Assembly: GCA_010093515.1 (NCBI GenBank)
Contig: MU001682.1
Span: 458,163-522,162 of the forward strand
DNA: 64,000 bases
DNA from: Lineolata rhizophorae
Taxonomy: Eukaryota > Ascomycota > Dothideomycetes > Lineolatales > Lineolataceae
Direction of reading: 5' to 3'
Below are positions 9,368 to 20,585 of the stretch, piece after piece. The stretch's first letter is position 1, and each line of letters opens with the position of its first letter. The translations under genes and the position numbers were made by a program. The notes under the pieces are model-generated. The model was given only the letters and a program-made list of their open reading frames with translations, did no database searches and was not told the origin of the DNA.

Positions 9368-11204
9368 ATGAGTTTGGATCGCCTTAATTTCGATGTGCTG
9401 TACCATGTGGCATCATATTTGGATCTTTCAAGCGTGTTCAATTTGGGTCTCACCTGCAAGCAACTGTACTCTCTGTTGGATGAGAGTACCCTCTGCCGCC
9501 GTACTATGGAGGTAAACCCCCGCGTGTGGCATTGCTTACCCTGTACAGATCCCGGCAATAGCATTGGTACAGACTGCTGAAACCCTCCTATAGAAACACG
9601 CGCCATTCTCAAAAGAGGCTACTCTTGCCCGGTTGGGTAAGGTCACTTACCAGGTAGCGCTGAGGAACATATATGCTCGACGACATGCATTTGCGAGTGC
9701 AATTCCGTACTTTGCCAAAGTCATTGGTCGAGGTTCTTCCATATGTTACAGGGATAGTGTGCTGTGCTTTCTTTCAGGGCAAATAATCCACGCACATCAC
9801 CTTCTCGCAGGCGTCGTCACTGGATTTGATATAACAAGAGTCCTTGCGGATGTCGGGCTGGTAGAAGACGTCAGCCAATCTACTTTGAAGTTCAACCTAC
9901 TTAACTATAACGACGGCGTCCTCGCCGTGCATATTAAAGGCAAGCCACAAGTAGGAGGCCAAGGGGGTCTGATCCTTGCTATCAAAGTCGACCAGCCCCG
10001 CGGCGAAGAACGTCCAAAGGTATTAAAAGCCATTCGGATAGAATCCAGCAGCAAACTATTCGTCAGACACACGGAAACGTGTCTCATTTACGGAACTCAT
10101 TCTGGTATGGGAGAGCACGGCCATCACGAATGGGAAATTCGCACCGTTTTGCTTGAAGGGGAATTGGTGGAAGATGAAGAGCCTCGCCCAATCCAGCTCG
10201 ATGACTTCGTCGGGTCCGACATCGGATCGACATCGGCGTTCGATATCCACGACGGCTACTTTTATGCGCTTTCCAACCTGACCTCTTTCGACGTGCAGGA
10301 AGTCGACTGGACATCGTTTTATCATTGCATTCGCTTCCCAATCGGGCAGCCGCAAAGGGCCTGTGTGGAGAAAAACAAGCAGATTTATCGACGCCAGCAT
10401 GCTGAGGGGCCCATCAATGATGCGTGGACGGAGCTGAGTCTCCAGGTGGACGAAGCAACGAATGAATTCGTCATTGTGGAAGCGCGCAGGGAATGGCTCA
10501 ATGGCGAGAGCACTCAACACCGGTCCTTTTACATGACTAAGATCTGGTTCGGCCCGCAAGAACCGCTGATGCTGCCTCCTGATGACATCCTTGTCCGCGT
10601 CGTCGGTAGCGACGCAGATGCCCACTACGCTCCTACTCAGCCACGACATATGTGGCAAGTACACAGAGAAGTACTGAAAAGCGACACTCGCACGTTCATC
10701 TTCTCTCGCACAAAGCTTCGGGCGTACAACCTCTCGGCGACAACATTCTTGGACCTAGTAGAAGATAGCAATTGTTGCCCGCTCAGCCCGGGTTATTGCT
10801 TTCGTATTCGAGTTGGCGCGCGAAGGCTTGCGCCCTGGGAACCTTCGCTAAAAGGGAAGGAGAAGGCAACAGAACGATTTGGAGAATTCACAGGGCTGAG
10901 GTCAGAATTTGTTCCTATTGAAGCTGGCCCCGACAACAGGTTAACCACGGAGCCAATTCGCATGTGGCCTCCAATATCATCGGCCTTGAAGTTGTCAGAG
11001 GAAAAAGCCAAGTCACATGACGCCATGAATCCGCACCTGGGGCAAGGGGGCCGATACAATAGCTCAGTCGAAGTTGTCGGAACCACGGATGAGAGAAACG
11101 TCGTCTTCTTGGCTCGGCCAAAAGGTGGCGATGACGGGGAGGGTTCAATTGTGTTGATCAGCTTTGACCCCGCCTACCGGCAAGTACGAGAAGCTGGGAA
11201 TTAG
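9368..11204 (+). CDS. F-box domain protein, substrate unknown
   Basis: Two exons (9368-9511 and 9594-11204; 82-bp intron GTAAAC...CTATAG) give 584 aa. An F-box sits at the very N-terminus (LDRLNFDVLYHVASYLDL then LGLTCKQLYSLLDESTLCR). It would bind Skp1 and make this an adaptor of an SCF ubiquitin ligase by family analogy. The remaining about 530 residues have no WD40, LRR or kelch repeats that I can see; they read as a beta-rich domain of the kind found in many filamentous-fungal F-box proteins (segments such as FDIHDGYFYALSNLTSFDVQEVDW). The second exon begins EKHAPFSKEATLARLGKVTYQVALRNIYARR. Its target is unknown. Confidence 0.72.
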
Positions 11205-11638
11205 CAACCTCCATCTTACTATCGCCCAACAATATAACAAGGCGTTAGCCTCGCAAGAAAGGTTCGAAGAGGAAGGAAGGCTCTATAGATATTATAGATT
11301 AATTAAACAACAAGGTACCCGTTTATGCCACTCCGCTTTATATCTGTTGACAGGCGAGCTGCAACATACCTAGGTGCAGTATGCTACTTTTGAGCTCTAT
11401 GAAAAAATCATTCTCAACATTTTGCAATCTAGGACACAGATCGACGCAATGGGCCGATAAAGACTCGGCCCTAAAGAACAAAACACATCACAAATTATGT
11501 TATTTGCATTTAACTTTCCCATCTGCGAGCCCAAGATTTCTGGAGAACTTGCCAGTTTGCATAGGTAACTTACCGTGAATACATATACATACATACATAC
11601 ATATATATATAATAATTCGTTAGCTACTACCCCTCAAA
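11205..11638. other. Intergenic between convergent genes, with a (ACAT)n(AT)n microsatellite
   Basis: Between the ends of the F-box gene and of the ACAD11-like gene. The right part (about 11581-11612) is a simple repeat of ACAT units turning into AT units. This point also marks a jump from balanced to GC-rich coding sequence. Confidence 0.6.
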
Positions 11639-13187
11639 TTAAAGCCTCGCCTTTCCGGACACCCTGTTCAGCGCGAGTTTGTCCTTGAGCTCGATCCCGT
11701 TCGCCTTGGCGAGCTCCTTACTCCTCATCTCCTGCCAGGCCAGCTTCTGGCGGACGGCCGCGCCGCGCTTGTTCTCGTTGCGGCCCAGCTGCAGGATGTG
11801 AACCTCGTCCGGCCCGTCGACGATGCGCATGGTGCGGCCGACGGCGTACATCTGGGCCAGGGGCGTCTCCTGGGAGACGCCGGCGGCGCCGTAGGCCTGG
11901 ACGGCGCGGTCGATGACGTCGAGGGCGACGGTGGGGACCAGCACCTTGGCCTGGGCGATCTCCTCGAGGGCCGCCTTGGCGTCCGACTCGTCGATCTTGA
12001 TGGCGGCGTTGAGCACCACGAGGCGAGCCGCGTCGATCTCGATGCGCGAGCGCGCGACGCGCTCAAGCATGACGCCGTGCTCCGACAGGTGCTTGCCAAA
12101 GGGCTTCTTAGCCGGGTCATTGATGCGGGCGAGGAAGAGCTCGAGGGCTTTCTCGGCCTGCGTGGGTGATGAGTGGAGGCGCGATGAAAGACCCCGCAAG
12201 GGAGGAAAAAGGAACTGTTGTACTGACGGCACCAATCGACCTCATAGCATGGTGAATGCGGCCAGGGCCCAGCCGGCCCTGAATGATCTCAAACCCTCGA
12301 CCGGGGCCGAGCACCATGTTGCTGCCGGGGACGCGCACGTTGTCGAAGGAGATGTGGCCGTGGCCGTGAGGTGCGTCGTCGAAGCCATAGACGGACAGCA
12401 TGCGGTGGATGGTGATGCCGGGGGTGTCGGCGGGCACGATGATCACGGACTGCTGGCGGTAGGGGTCGGCGTGACGCGGGTCCGACTTGCCCATGACGAG
12501 GTAGACCTTGCAGCGCGGGTCGCCGGCGCCGCTGCTCCACCACTTCTGGCCGTTGAGGACCCAGTCATCGCCGTCGCGGCGCATCTGGAGCTGGATGTTG
12601 GTGGCGTCGCTGGAGGCGACGTCGGGCTCGGTCATCAGGAAGGCGGAGCGGACACGGCCGTCCAGCAGCGGGTCGAGCCACTGGCGCTTCTGAGCGCCGC
12701 TGCCGTACTTGGCCAGCACCTCCATGTTGCCCGTGTCGGGCGCGGCGCAGTTGGTCGCCTCGCTGGCCGTCCGGCTGCGGCCCAGGTGCTCGGCCATGAG
12801 GCCGTACTCGAGGTTGCTGAAGCCGGCGCCCTCGGAGAAGTGGTTGCGCGGCAGGAACATGTTCCACAGGCCCAGCTCGCGCGCCCTCCGCTTCAGCGCC
12901 TCCAGCACGGGCGGGTGCGCCGAGAAGCGCTCCTCGACCGTGGAGCCCAGCTGGGCCGCGTACACCGGGTCCGCGGGGATGCATTCTTCGTCGACGAACT
13001 TCTCGACCTGCGACGACGCCACACGGGGCGGTTAGCGGGCCGGCTCTGGGATCCCGTGGACGCGGGCTCTTCGCTCTTGCCGGCTTACCAGGTCCAGCGT
13101 CTCTTTGGCGCGCTCGCCGACAAAGGGGCGCGCGACAACGGGGATCCTGGACGAGGCAGGGCCGGGCGTAGACGTGGAGGGCGCCAT
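11639..13187 (-). CDS. ACAD10/11-like acyl-CoA dehydrogenase with peroxisomal tail
   Basis: FAD flavoprotein oxidising acyl-CoA (family knowledge). Three exons (13187-13089, 13007-12228, 12157-11639; introns 81 and 70 bp) give 465 aa. Signatures: SAFLMTEPDVASSDATNIQ, WVLNGQKWWSSGAGDP, the ACAD11-type ITIHRMLSVYGFDDAPHGHGH, and the C-terminal helical domain with AQMYAVGRTMRIVDGPDEVH. The protein ends GKARL, and the terminal ARL fits the PTS1 rule, so a peroxisomal location is inferred. There is no aminoglycoside-phosphotransferase-like domain as in animal ACAD10/11, so this is the dehydrogenase half only. An in-frame ATG at 13256 would add 23 residues. Divergently arranged with ATP10. Confidence 0.88.
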
Positions 13188-13596
13188 GGCCGGCGACTGC
13201 GGGAGACGTATAGCTGCGGGAGGCAGAGACAAAGCAGGCACGGGAGCAGCAATCAATCAATCACAAGACGTGGCCGGGCGAAGAGCCATGACGAGCCTGT
13301 GTAGTGCCCACGGGAGGGGAGCTCGCGACTATTTAGCGCGGTCGTAGCTTTGCCCCGGGAGCTTTGCCCCGGCAGGAGAAGGCGAGCCGAGGCTGCTCCG
13401 GGAGCCTCGAACCACGCCATTGGGCGCGCGCGGCGGCCGCAAGCAGCGATGCGGGGCAGTCGAGGCGACAGCCGGGAGCGCTGGAGCTCGCCGAGGCATC
13501 GCGTCGCGGCCAAGACGCGCTTCCATTGGCCTGCCCGACAACGCGCGAACGGCGCACGGCGCTTCACCCTCCTCGTAGACATCCCAGCCTCCACTC
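13188..13596. promoter_or_regulatory. Shared divergent promoter, ACAD11-like gene / ATP10
   Basis: About 410 bp separate the two start codons. It contains a tandem direct repeat of AGCTTTGCCCCGG (about 13350-13376, two copies). No coding potential is needed to explain it. That the repeat is a regulatory site is inference. Confidence 0.4.
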
Positions 13597-14813
13597 ATGC
13601 TGAAGCCGGCGTCTCTGCCCTCCCTTCGGCTGCTGGCGCGGGCCTCGGCCCTGCCAGCGTCCCGCCCGTCTTGCCAGCTCCGCGCACTGCACGCGTCGCC
13701 GATTCTCCGCGCCGATCGCCAGCAGCAGCCGCCGCCGCCGCCGCCGCCGCCGCCGCAGCAGCAGCAGCAGCAGCAGCAGACACCCTCCACCGCAGCGAGG
13801 CCCGCTCCAGAAGCAGATTCCAAGGCGCCCGTGCGGCCAGCCCCGGGCGACCGAATCGGCAGCGGCTTCGTGCCTCAGCCGCTGGGTCGCCCGATTGGCT
13901 TCCCGGAGCCGCCGCGGCCGGGCGAGAACAGCGGCGTCGACACGCGCACGCTGCGCCAGCGCCGCGACGACTTCGTCGACTACGACAAGCACGTCGCGAA
14001 ACGGAAGCGCCTGTGAGTCTTGCTCTCCCCATGGGGGCCGGTGCGTCCTCCCCGCCCGTCACTTGTTTGTCATGTCCGCGGTTGCTCACCTACTTGCTAC
14101 TGGCCCCGAGGGCCGCGTTCAGAGCGAAAACCCTCTTCACGCCCTACTTCCGCTCCTTCACCAACATCGACCCCACCTACCGCGGCAAGACCTTCGTCGC
14201 CAACCCGCGCCTCTTCCGCTCCGACCTGGCCCTCTACTTCCCGAACCTGCAGGGCCTCACGCTCGCCGACGCCAGCGCCCCGCAGGACACGACGCCCGTG
14301 CTGTGCGGCCGTGTCTCCGTCGTGACCCTCTACTCGAGCCGATGGGGGGAGGAGCAGGCCCAGACGTGGGTGGACGGGCAACAAAACCCGCGTGTCGAGC
14401 AAGCGCTGCGGGAGGCGCCCGAGGGCGTCGCGCAAAAGGTTGACATCAACGTCGAGGAGAACCCGCTCAAGGCCGGGATTCTGAAGCTGTTCTTCTTCAA
14501 CTTGCGCCGGCAGAGGCCGGTCGAGGAGCATGGCCGGTATTTTGTTGTGAGGAGAGGGGTGAGCCACTCCATCAGGGAGACGATCGGGCTAGTGAACGAA
14601 AAGGTGTGCTACGTCTACTTGCTGGACCGTAACTGCAAGATCCGCTGGGCAGGAAGCGGAGACGCCACCCCGGAAGAGAAGGAATCAATGGCGAAGGGCC
14701 TCCGAAAACTGATCTACGAAGCCCAAAGCCGAAATGGTGCCGAAAGCGCGGAGCAAGTCCTAAAGGAAGACCTAGAAGGTCGGGCGGCGGCGGCGGCAGC
14801 GGCAACAAGCTAG
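13597..14813 (+). CDS. ATP10: Mitochondrial ATPase assembly factor ATP10
   Basis: Chaperone needed for assembly of the Fo sector of mitochondrial ATP synthase, acting on subunit 6 at the inner membrane (established in yeast). Two exons (13597-14012, 14123-14813) give 368 aa. The N-terminal 40 residues are an Arg/Ser/Leu presequence (MLKPASLPSLRLLARASALP). A poly-Pro then poly-Gln tract follows, encoded by pure CCG and CAG repeats. The ATP10 domain includes LFTPYFRSFTNIDPTYRGKTF, the NPRLFRSDLALYFPNLQG segment and YVYLLDRNCKIRWAGSGDA. The intron falls just after KHVAKRKR. The homopolymer tract lies between presequence and domain and is probably a disordered spacer. Confidence 0.92.
13718..13780 (+). 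repeat. (CCG)n(CAG)n trinucleotide repeat inside ATP10
   Basis: Starts with a few AGC units, then about nine CCG units, then about eight CAG units. In the coding frame it yields QQQ, nine prolines and eight glutamines. Such tracts often vary in length between strains. Confidence 0.9.
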
Positions 14814-15022
14814 GAGAATGCAAGCGCGGGGCACGCGTTTCTTCGAGCCTCTTGTGGCTCCTACTAGTCGGTTGATATGTATGATACTTGGATGCTCTTC
14901 AATTCTCACTGACCGCCCGGGCGCCTTGTATATAAAGAAAACTCTGTTCCATAAATGCCCACCCATGTAATATACATGTCTAAATTCGAACGGACTAGCA
15001 GGGATAAAACAAGACGACCTCG
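14814..15022. other. Intergenic between convergent ATP10 and acetyl-CoA transporter
   Basis: Only about 210 bp between two stop codons. It must hold both polyadenylation regions, and no gene is present. Confidence 0.5.
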
Positions 15023-17211
15023 TCAGCTGGCTAGCCGCCATGCCTTCAGCGGCAGCGCCTGCAGTTTCTGCGCTGCGGGCTTGATGAAGCCCCAGAACGT
15101 AAGTATACCAATGATGATGCAGAGCACGTTGACAATGTAGTAGCCATCGACGGCGATGTCGCATGTACCATCGCCCTCCTTGCATCGATGCTTGTCGGCT
15201 TCAATGACGCAGGAGAAAGGTTCCGTGACTAGGTCGCCCTTTAGGTCTGCGGGCGGGCTGGTTGGAGGCACACAGGTAGCCTGCGTGAACATATCCACAA
15301 ACTTCAGGATGAAGAACTTGGGGAAAGTGCCGCCCAGATTGGAAACTCTACAGCATGTTAGTCCTGCATGAACTCGGGGCACCAAGAATGACTTACGTCG
15401 CCAACAAAGTCATGTACGTCCCACCGATCACGGGATCCGCGATTTTCGCGTGGAACGCCGAGATGGCAACGAACATGATAGTCCCTGCAGAAACTGAGAA
15501 AACATGTTCGCAAATAACCGTGAGGAGGTACCAGGTAGTCACTCCCTCCTTAGGGAACATCATAACCACTGCCTGAGCGAACATGGCTGCCACCAGCCTT
15601 GCCACAAATGCCCAACTCCACAGCTGCATGGGAGGGTATTGTGACGACCATTTGCCACCATAATACCCCAGACCGAGTTCGAAGGGAAAATCGATAAGAA
15701 CGGTCAGTGCAAGGTCTTCTTGACTAAAGCCCTTGTCCAGCAGCTTCAAGCTTGTGACGGCGTCGTTGGCTTGGAAACCAATCTTAGCGATGAGATGGAT
15801 GATGATGAAAGTTTGGATGTTTTTCAGCTTGAGGATCCCGCCCATGACCTTGTACACGTCCCAAATTCCGTCAGTGTTCTTGGTGCGCTCCTCACGCTTC
15901 ATAACCGCCAACCCAACCGTCACAACGAGGTAGGCCCAACCCCAAAAGGTAAGATAACCGCCCAGGGTCATGATGCCATAATCCTTCGGCTCCGTCCGGA
16001 ACCAGCGGTTGGCGAAGTCTGGCGAGTTGAAGGCAAGGAAAACGGTGTACGACAAGAACTGGCCTGCCGTGAGACCGACCGTCTGAGCGGTCGAGGCGTA
16101 GGCTAGGTTTTCGCTAGAAAGGAGCGTAAGCGCCCATCCTAGATGTAAGTTAGCAACCGCAACGCCCCGTCGGTCCCTCACATGGCGATAGCATACCATC
16201 CACCGCAATATCCTGCGTGGCGCACATGAACACCAAGAAGAACCACCACCAGGTGAACCCCCAGACGCCCGCCCCGCCATTCGCTCCTGCGTCTTTCATC
16301 ATCTGTTCCACCTGCCCTCCCAGCCATATCATGCCAAACCCAGACAGAGTCTGGATGGGGATAATCCAGCTCTTCCGCCGTCCCAGCTTGGGGTTCCACA
16401 CGGCATCGACAATGGGACTCCAGAGCAATTTCAAAGAGTACGGATACGAGGCTAGCGAGAAGACGCCTATCTGACCGTACGACAGGTAAGACTTCAGCAA
16501 GAACGGCACGGAGCCACTCGCCAACCCCATCGGAATGCCCTGGAGAAAGTAGAGCAGCACCAGCACGAGGAAGTTTCGCTGGTCTTTCTTGGGGAGCTCC
16601 CGGAAGCCCTTGGACGAGGCATCCGGGTCGTGCGTCATGGCGTTGGGTAGCGGGTCGTTGAGCGAGAAGCTGTCCCGGCTCATGAGCTCGGTGGCCTGGT
16701 CGGCCGAGGAAGAGATGCTATCGAGGGAGGCATGCTTGCGGCGGTGCGTCTCGAGGTTCATGGCGCCGGCGGCAGCCTCGGCGCCGGTACCGCCGCCGGC
16801 GGCGGGCTGCCCGTTCTGGTGGTGCTGGCTGGGCCCGGCGACGTCAGACAGGCCGGCTTGGCCGGACGCTCCGCGTGGGTTGGGCGACCGGCCGCTCTTC
16901 CGGCCCATGGATGGAGCTTCTTCCTCAGCGCCGGGGCCGGCTCCGGCGCCGTCGTCGTCGGTCGAGTCTGCGTCGTCGGCGAGCAGGCGGGCCCGTTGGG
17001 GGTCGCGGGAGGGCTCGCGGCGGCGCGCGGCGCGCGAAACGGGAAGGTCGTCGAGCTCGGTGCCGAGCTGGGCCTCGAGGGCGCGTTGCTCGAGGACGTG
17101 CTGCTGGTGAAGGCGCGCCTGGAGCAGCGTGGGCGGCGGGCGGGGCGAGCTATCGGGGGGCGGAGGGAGAGGATACGGAGGAGCGGGCGGGCTCGGGGAG
17201 GACGAAGGCAT
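15023..17211 (-). CDS. Acetyl-CoA transporter, SLC33A1/AT-1 family
   Basis: Multi-pass membrane protein that imports acetyl-CoA into the ER/Golgi lumen in animals (family knowledge). Three exons (17211-16197, 16138-15397, 15347-15023; introns 58 and 49 bp) give 693 aa. A long disordered Pro/Ser/Asp/Gly-rich N-terminal tail (about 230 residues) precedes the MFS-like core. The core begins DQRNFLVLVLLYFLQGIPMGLASG, followed by WSPIVDAVWNPKLGRRKSWI and MCATQDIAVDGWALTLLSSEN, the family signature. The last exon contains a lumenal Cys-rich loop (CVIEADKHRCKEGDGTC) and a final membrane span. An in-frame start further upstream (17388) exists, but its extra residues look like noise from the shared promoter. 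Head to head with SEN15. Confidence 0.9.
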
Positions 17212-17438
17212 CCATGTGGGGAGGGCGGGCCCTCGACGGTTGGCCGTGAGTGGATGGCGAGGGCGTGGCGACGGTTCGGGATACGTGTTGTGAACGGCGT
17301 CGCGCCTGCCCCTTGCGTGTGCACGGCCAAGTCTTCGCCCGGCGCTCTCGGCCTCCCCACCGCGGCCTCCCCACCGCGGCCTTCCCACCGCGACCTCCCC
17401 CCCTCGCCCTCGTCGCCAGCGCCATCGTCGCCTGCGTC
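17212..17438. promoter_or_regulatory. Shared divergent promoter, acetyl-CoA transporter / SEN15
   Basis: A 227-bp gap between start codons. It contains three near-perfect tandem copies of CCTCCCCACCGCGG at about 17355-17400, with CT-rich DNA just before the SEN15 start. The C-rich repeats could be transcription-factor sites; that is inference only. Confidence 0.4.
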
Positions 17439-18098
17439 ATGGACTCGCGGCCGGACCGTGCTGCGCGCCCGCCCCTCGACTCCGTCTTCGAGTCCGCCGC
17501 CGAGTCCGCCGCCGAACACGCGCACCCGCCGCACCTGCGCCAGCTCGCCCGCCAGGTTCAGCATAACCTCCGCCACCAGCACCGCTGGGCCTCGCTCGCC
17601 GTGCACACCCACTCGTGCCACGAAACCCGTCCGGGCGAGCGCCTGCCACTCCTGCGCCCCCTGCTCTCGGGCCTGCCGCAGCAACGACTCTACCTTCACC
17701 CAGACGAGCAGATTGAGCTGCTGGAGGCCGAGGCCGAGGCGAACACGACAGGCTCCGGCCACCACAGCGCCGGACAAGCACATCGCCCGGCCCAAACCAA
17801 GGCTGAGCCCGCGCCCGAGCCGGAATGGGTCTTGCCCACCCATGCCCACGAGAAGTGGACGCTTCGGAACTTTGCATTGATTTTCGACCACATTCCACCC
17901 GTGCCTCCGGAGCCGGACAATGAAGCTGGGGGCGGTGGAGAGGAGCAACTCCTGGCGCCGGTGCAAGCGCTCTATCGTGCGGCACGGGTCAGCAAGTGGC
18001 GCAAGACCAAACGTCTAGTCCTTGCCACTGTTGACACCGACAGTACTATCACGTACTATATAGTGCACGAGGGTGTCGTGAAGCCGAGACAAAACTAG
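17439..18098 (+). CDS. SEN15: tRNA-splicing endonuclease subunit SEN15
   Basis: Structural subunit of the heterotetrameric endonuclease that removes tRNA introns; pairs with Sen2/Sen34/Sen54 (established). Single exon, 219 aa. The first half is a variable helical region with MDSRPDRAARPPLDS start and HLRQLARQVQHNLRHQHRW. The Sen15 domain in the second half contains EKWTLRNFALIFDHIPPVP, then TKRLVLATVDTDSTITYYIV and the ending EGVVKPRQN. These are the conserved beta strands by which Sen15 dimerises. Start chosen at the first ATG that leaves a reasonable promoter for the divergent transporter. Confidence 0.88.
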   Translation: MDSRPDRAARPPLDSVFESAAESAAEHAHPPHLRQLARQVQHNLRHQHRWASLAVHTHSCHETRPGERLPLLRPLLSGLPQQRLYLHPDEQIELLEAEAEANTTGSGHHSAGQAHRPAQTKAEPAPEPEWVLPTHAHEKWTLRNFALIFDHIPPVPPEPDNEAGGGGEEQLLAPVQALYRAARVSKWRKTKRLVLATVDTDSTITYYIVHEGVVKPRQN

Positions 18099-20585
18099 GC
18101 TCTACCGCTAGCCGCAACGCTCTGAGTAGCCACATGTAGACGAGGGCAGATGCAGTATACAGCCCATCTTCCTAACCTCTAGGAGGCCTTCATAGTACCA
18201 TACTCATCTCTAATCCCATAAGGTCGCCATCCAGTGCCGTGGCTGGCTTAAGCAAAGTCAACACTGCACTCTCTGTTCGACCTGAGCACCAAAACCCCTG
18301 CATTAAGGGCGTATCGTCGACATAGCAGTGGAGCTACGTCGCTAGTACTCCTTAGGTATAACCTAAAAGCTCATGGTGTTTTCTGAACAAGGACAAATTT
18401 TCCTCTGCTCGTGCCAAATTCAAACGAGTGAAACTTGTTACTAGGTTAGTGCTATATTTGTACGGAAGTCTAGGGTTAGAAGTTGGGCGCTTTGGGACAT
18501 TACAGAATTCATACTAGGTCCTTGCATGCACGTCATGTCGTGGCTGTAGCTACTCTTCCATGCGGACTCCTCTAATGTACATCTTGTATCTATCACGTGT
18601 CACCTTAGTTCAATCCGTCGCCGTTTACGCTTCCATGCTTATAACTCATCTGAAATCTAGTATCTTAACGCCTGCACTGCGTAGAAGGAACTATTCAGGG
18701 CCGCATATCCGACTAATGCACACTAGCAATACGCATTGCATTGGGCTAGGATTACTTCTCCTAGTAGCTTGAAATGGCTTCCAGGGCCAGCTCAAAGTCC
18801 GAAATTAGGCGGCTACTATAGTCTACATCGGTCGCCGACTCAAGATTATTGTTTTCATGACTCGTTACATTGCGCAAAGGTATGCGGTCAATAGCGATGT
18901 CTTAGGCTAAATCCCGTGTATCTATCTCAAGACGAGCTACGAGCCCTTAAGACTGAGTTCAGAGATCAGCCACAAATACAGCAAAACCACGAATTATGAA
19001 TAGAATCATAGGTATTGGTGACGTAGTGACAACAACCAGGATCTCTACTAGAGGGGCATTCAACCAATGAGAATACAAGGTGAAGTACTGGATGCCATAG
19101 GCGATCGGGGTTATCGACGTCCTAGTCTTCGAATTACTTAGCAAGTTGTATGGGTGGGATTTCCGAGCTTAGCTTCTATGTTTATTGGCGTCAGCAAATT
19201 GCCTTGCCGTTTGCTTTTGTGAGGGCACGCCAGGAATTGGCCCTTGAATTGAAGTTCTGCATACAGGTCTATCTGCAAGTCACCTATATGACTCTACTAT
19301 TCACACCACACGCAGGCTTTCCCAAAGCAGCGGGCTGCGGTGGGACTGCTCATGCATTTTGGAGACTTGCAGAGAAAATTAGCACAAATGGAAAGAGCAC
19401 TAAGTCTATGATGCAGAGTATGCAAGCGTGGGAAAGTAACGGTCGCATAGGTTAACTTCAGCCATTATTAGAAGACTTAAAGGTAGTAAGCATCACAAAC
19501 AAGCTCCATGCTGCCTTATTGTTATGGGCTCATTTTAACCAATCTACCTAGATCTTTACTCAAATTGGTCGTCTATGTATCGCTAAGAAGCAATTGGATG
19601 ACGTAGACCTTGAGTAGTTGGGTGAATTTGGCTTGAAGGAGGCTACGGATCTTGTTCAAGAAGTTCGGCGAGGACTAAGGCCCGTCCAGGAACTTGCTAG
19701 GCTATCTAAAGTTCTTGAAAGTGGCTTCGAGATGGCTGTCGCGGATGACGAGTCTGCTATCATAGGCAACGTGATAGGCTCTTATAGTAGACCAAGTCGG
19801 GAAACTACATGGAGCCAGTTATCCCGTATGTGGACTCTACGGTAGCTGAGAGTCTGATTCCTCTGAAAGAGTACGGCACGACTTCACCCGCGGAGGGAAC
19901 CCCTAGTATGCTGCAGATGGTGTCCAACTAAAGGGCGCGGGTGATTTCTCAAGTGTCGACGGGGGAATCTCCAGAGCGTTGACGAAATTTTAAGGGCCGC
20001 GAAACCCTGAGGTGTTAGAAAGGAAAGTTTGGGAAGACTAGGAGTTGGTGGATACAAGTGGCAGCTTATGGTTATGCAACGAAATCCTGATCTGAAATCT
20101 AATGAAAACTCTTCCGTAGTTGTTTCAGTTGGAGTACTGGGCTGTACAGTACTTCCCTACAACGAATTGTCTAGTTAGCTAAATAGTTGCTGCTGGTACC
20201 AAGCTATGTTAACACAACCGCGAATGTTGTCTTAGGTGTCTGCTGAACCGTCAGCCGCAAGCCAAGGACTCGTACTATCCAACCGTATAGCGCCAAGAGA
20301 ATACAAAATAAAGAAGTCTGGACAATTGGTAGGGAAGAGCTAAAGACAGAACAATGGTATAAGAAATTACCAGCATGATCCCAACCGGCCTCATCCGCAC
20401 AACCTCTATGCATTTAGGACATATGTCTCAAATCAAACCCATCCAGGCCCTCAAAGTAGGGACAGTGCCAAACCGCTGCTCCCCACGCCAGGTTACTTGG
20501 TATCCCTCTTTGAACCTTGAAATAAGTACAATAAAACGATAGAAACTCCAGTACCATGCTTGTGGGCAAACGTGACGGGAGCCGC
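18099..20585. other. Gene-poor region of about 2.5 kb
   Basis: Base composition drops to about even GC, stop codons are frequent in all frames and nothing looks like an intact gene. The only coding-like trace is the decayed stretch annotated at 19150-19845. No tRNA, terminal inverted repeat or long direct repeat was recognised. Confidence 0.5.
19150..19845 (+). pseudogene. Possible decayed coding relic, family uncertain
   Basis: Two open stretches in the same frame (19150-19455 and 19618-19845) are joined by sequence with two further in-frame stops. The second reads as an amphipathic, charged helix-rich segment (KEATDLVQEVRRGLRPVQEL, then LSKVLESGFEMAVADDESAI). This faintly recalls the coiled N-terminal regions of fungal NACHT/STAND-type proteins. 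No complete domain is present. It could equally be chance. Confidence 0.22.

Noticed and set aside
11913-13304. A 463-codon plus-strand open frame
   Set aside because: Mirror frame of the ACAD11-like gene; composition-driven, no motifs.
16732-17880. Long open frames on both strands across the transporter tail and SEN15
   Set aside because: They cross two confirmed genes in other frames and contain only Arg/Ala/Gly/Pro-rich sequence.
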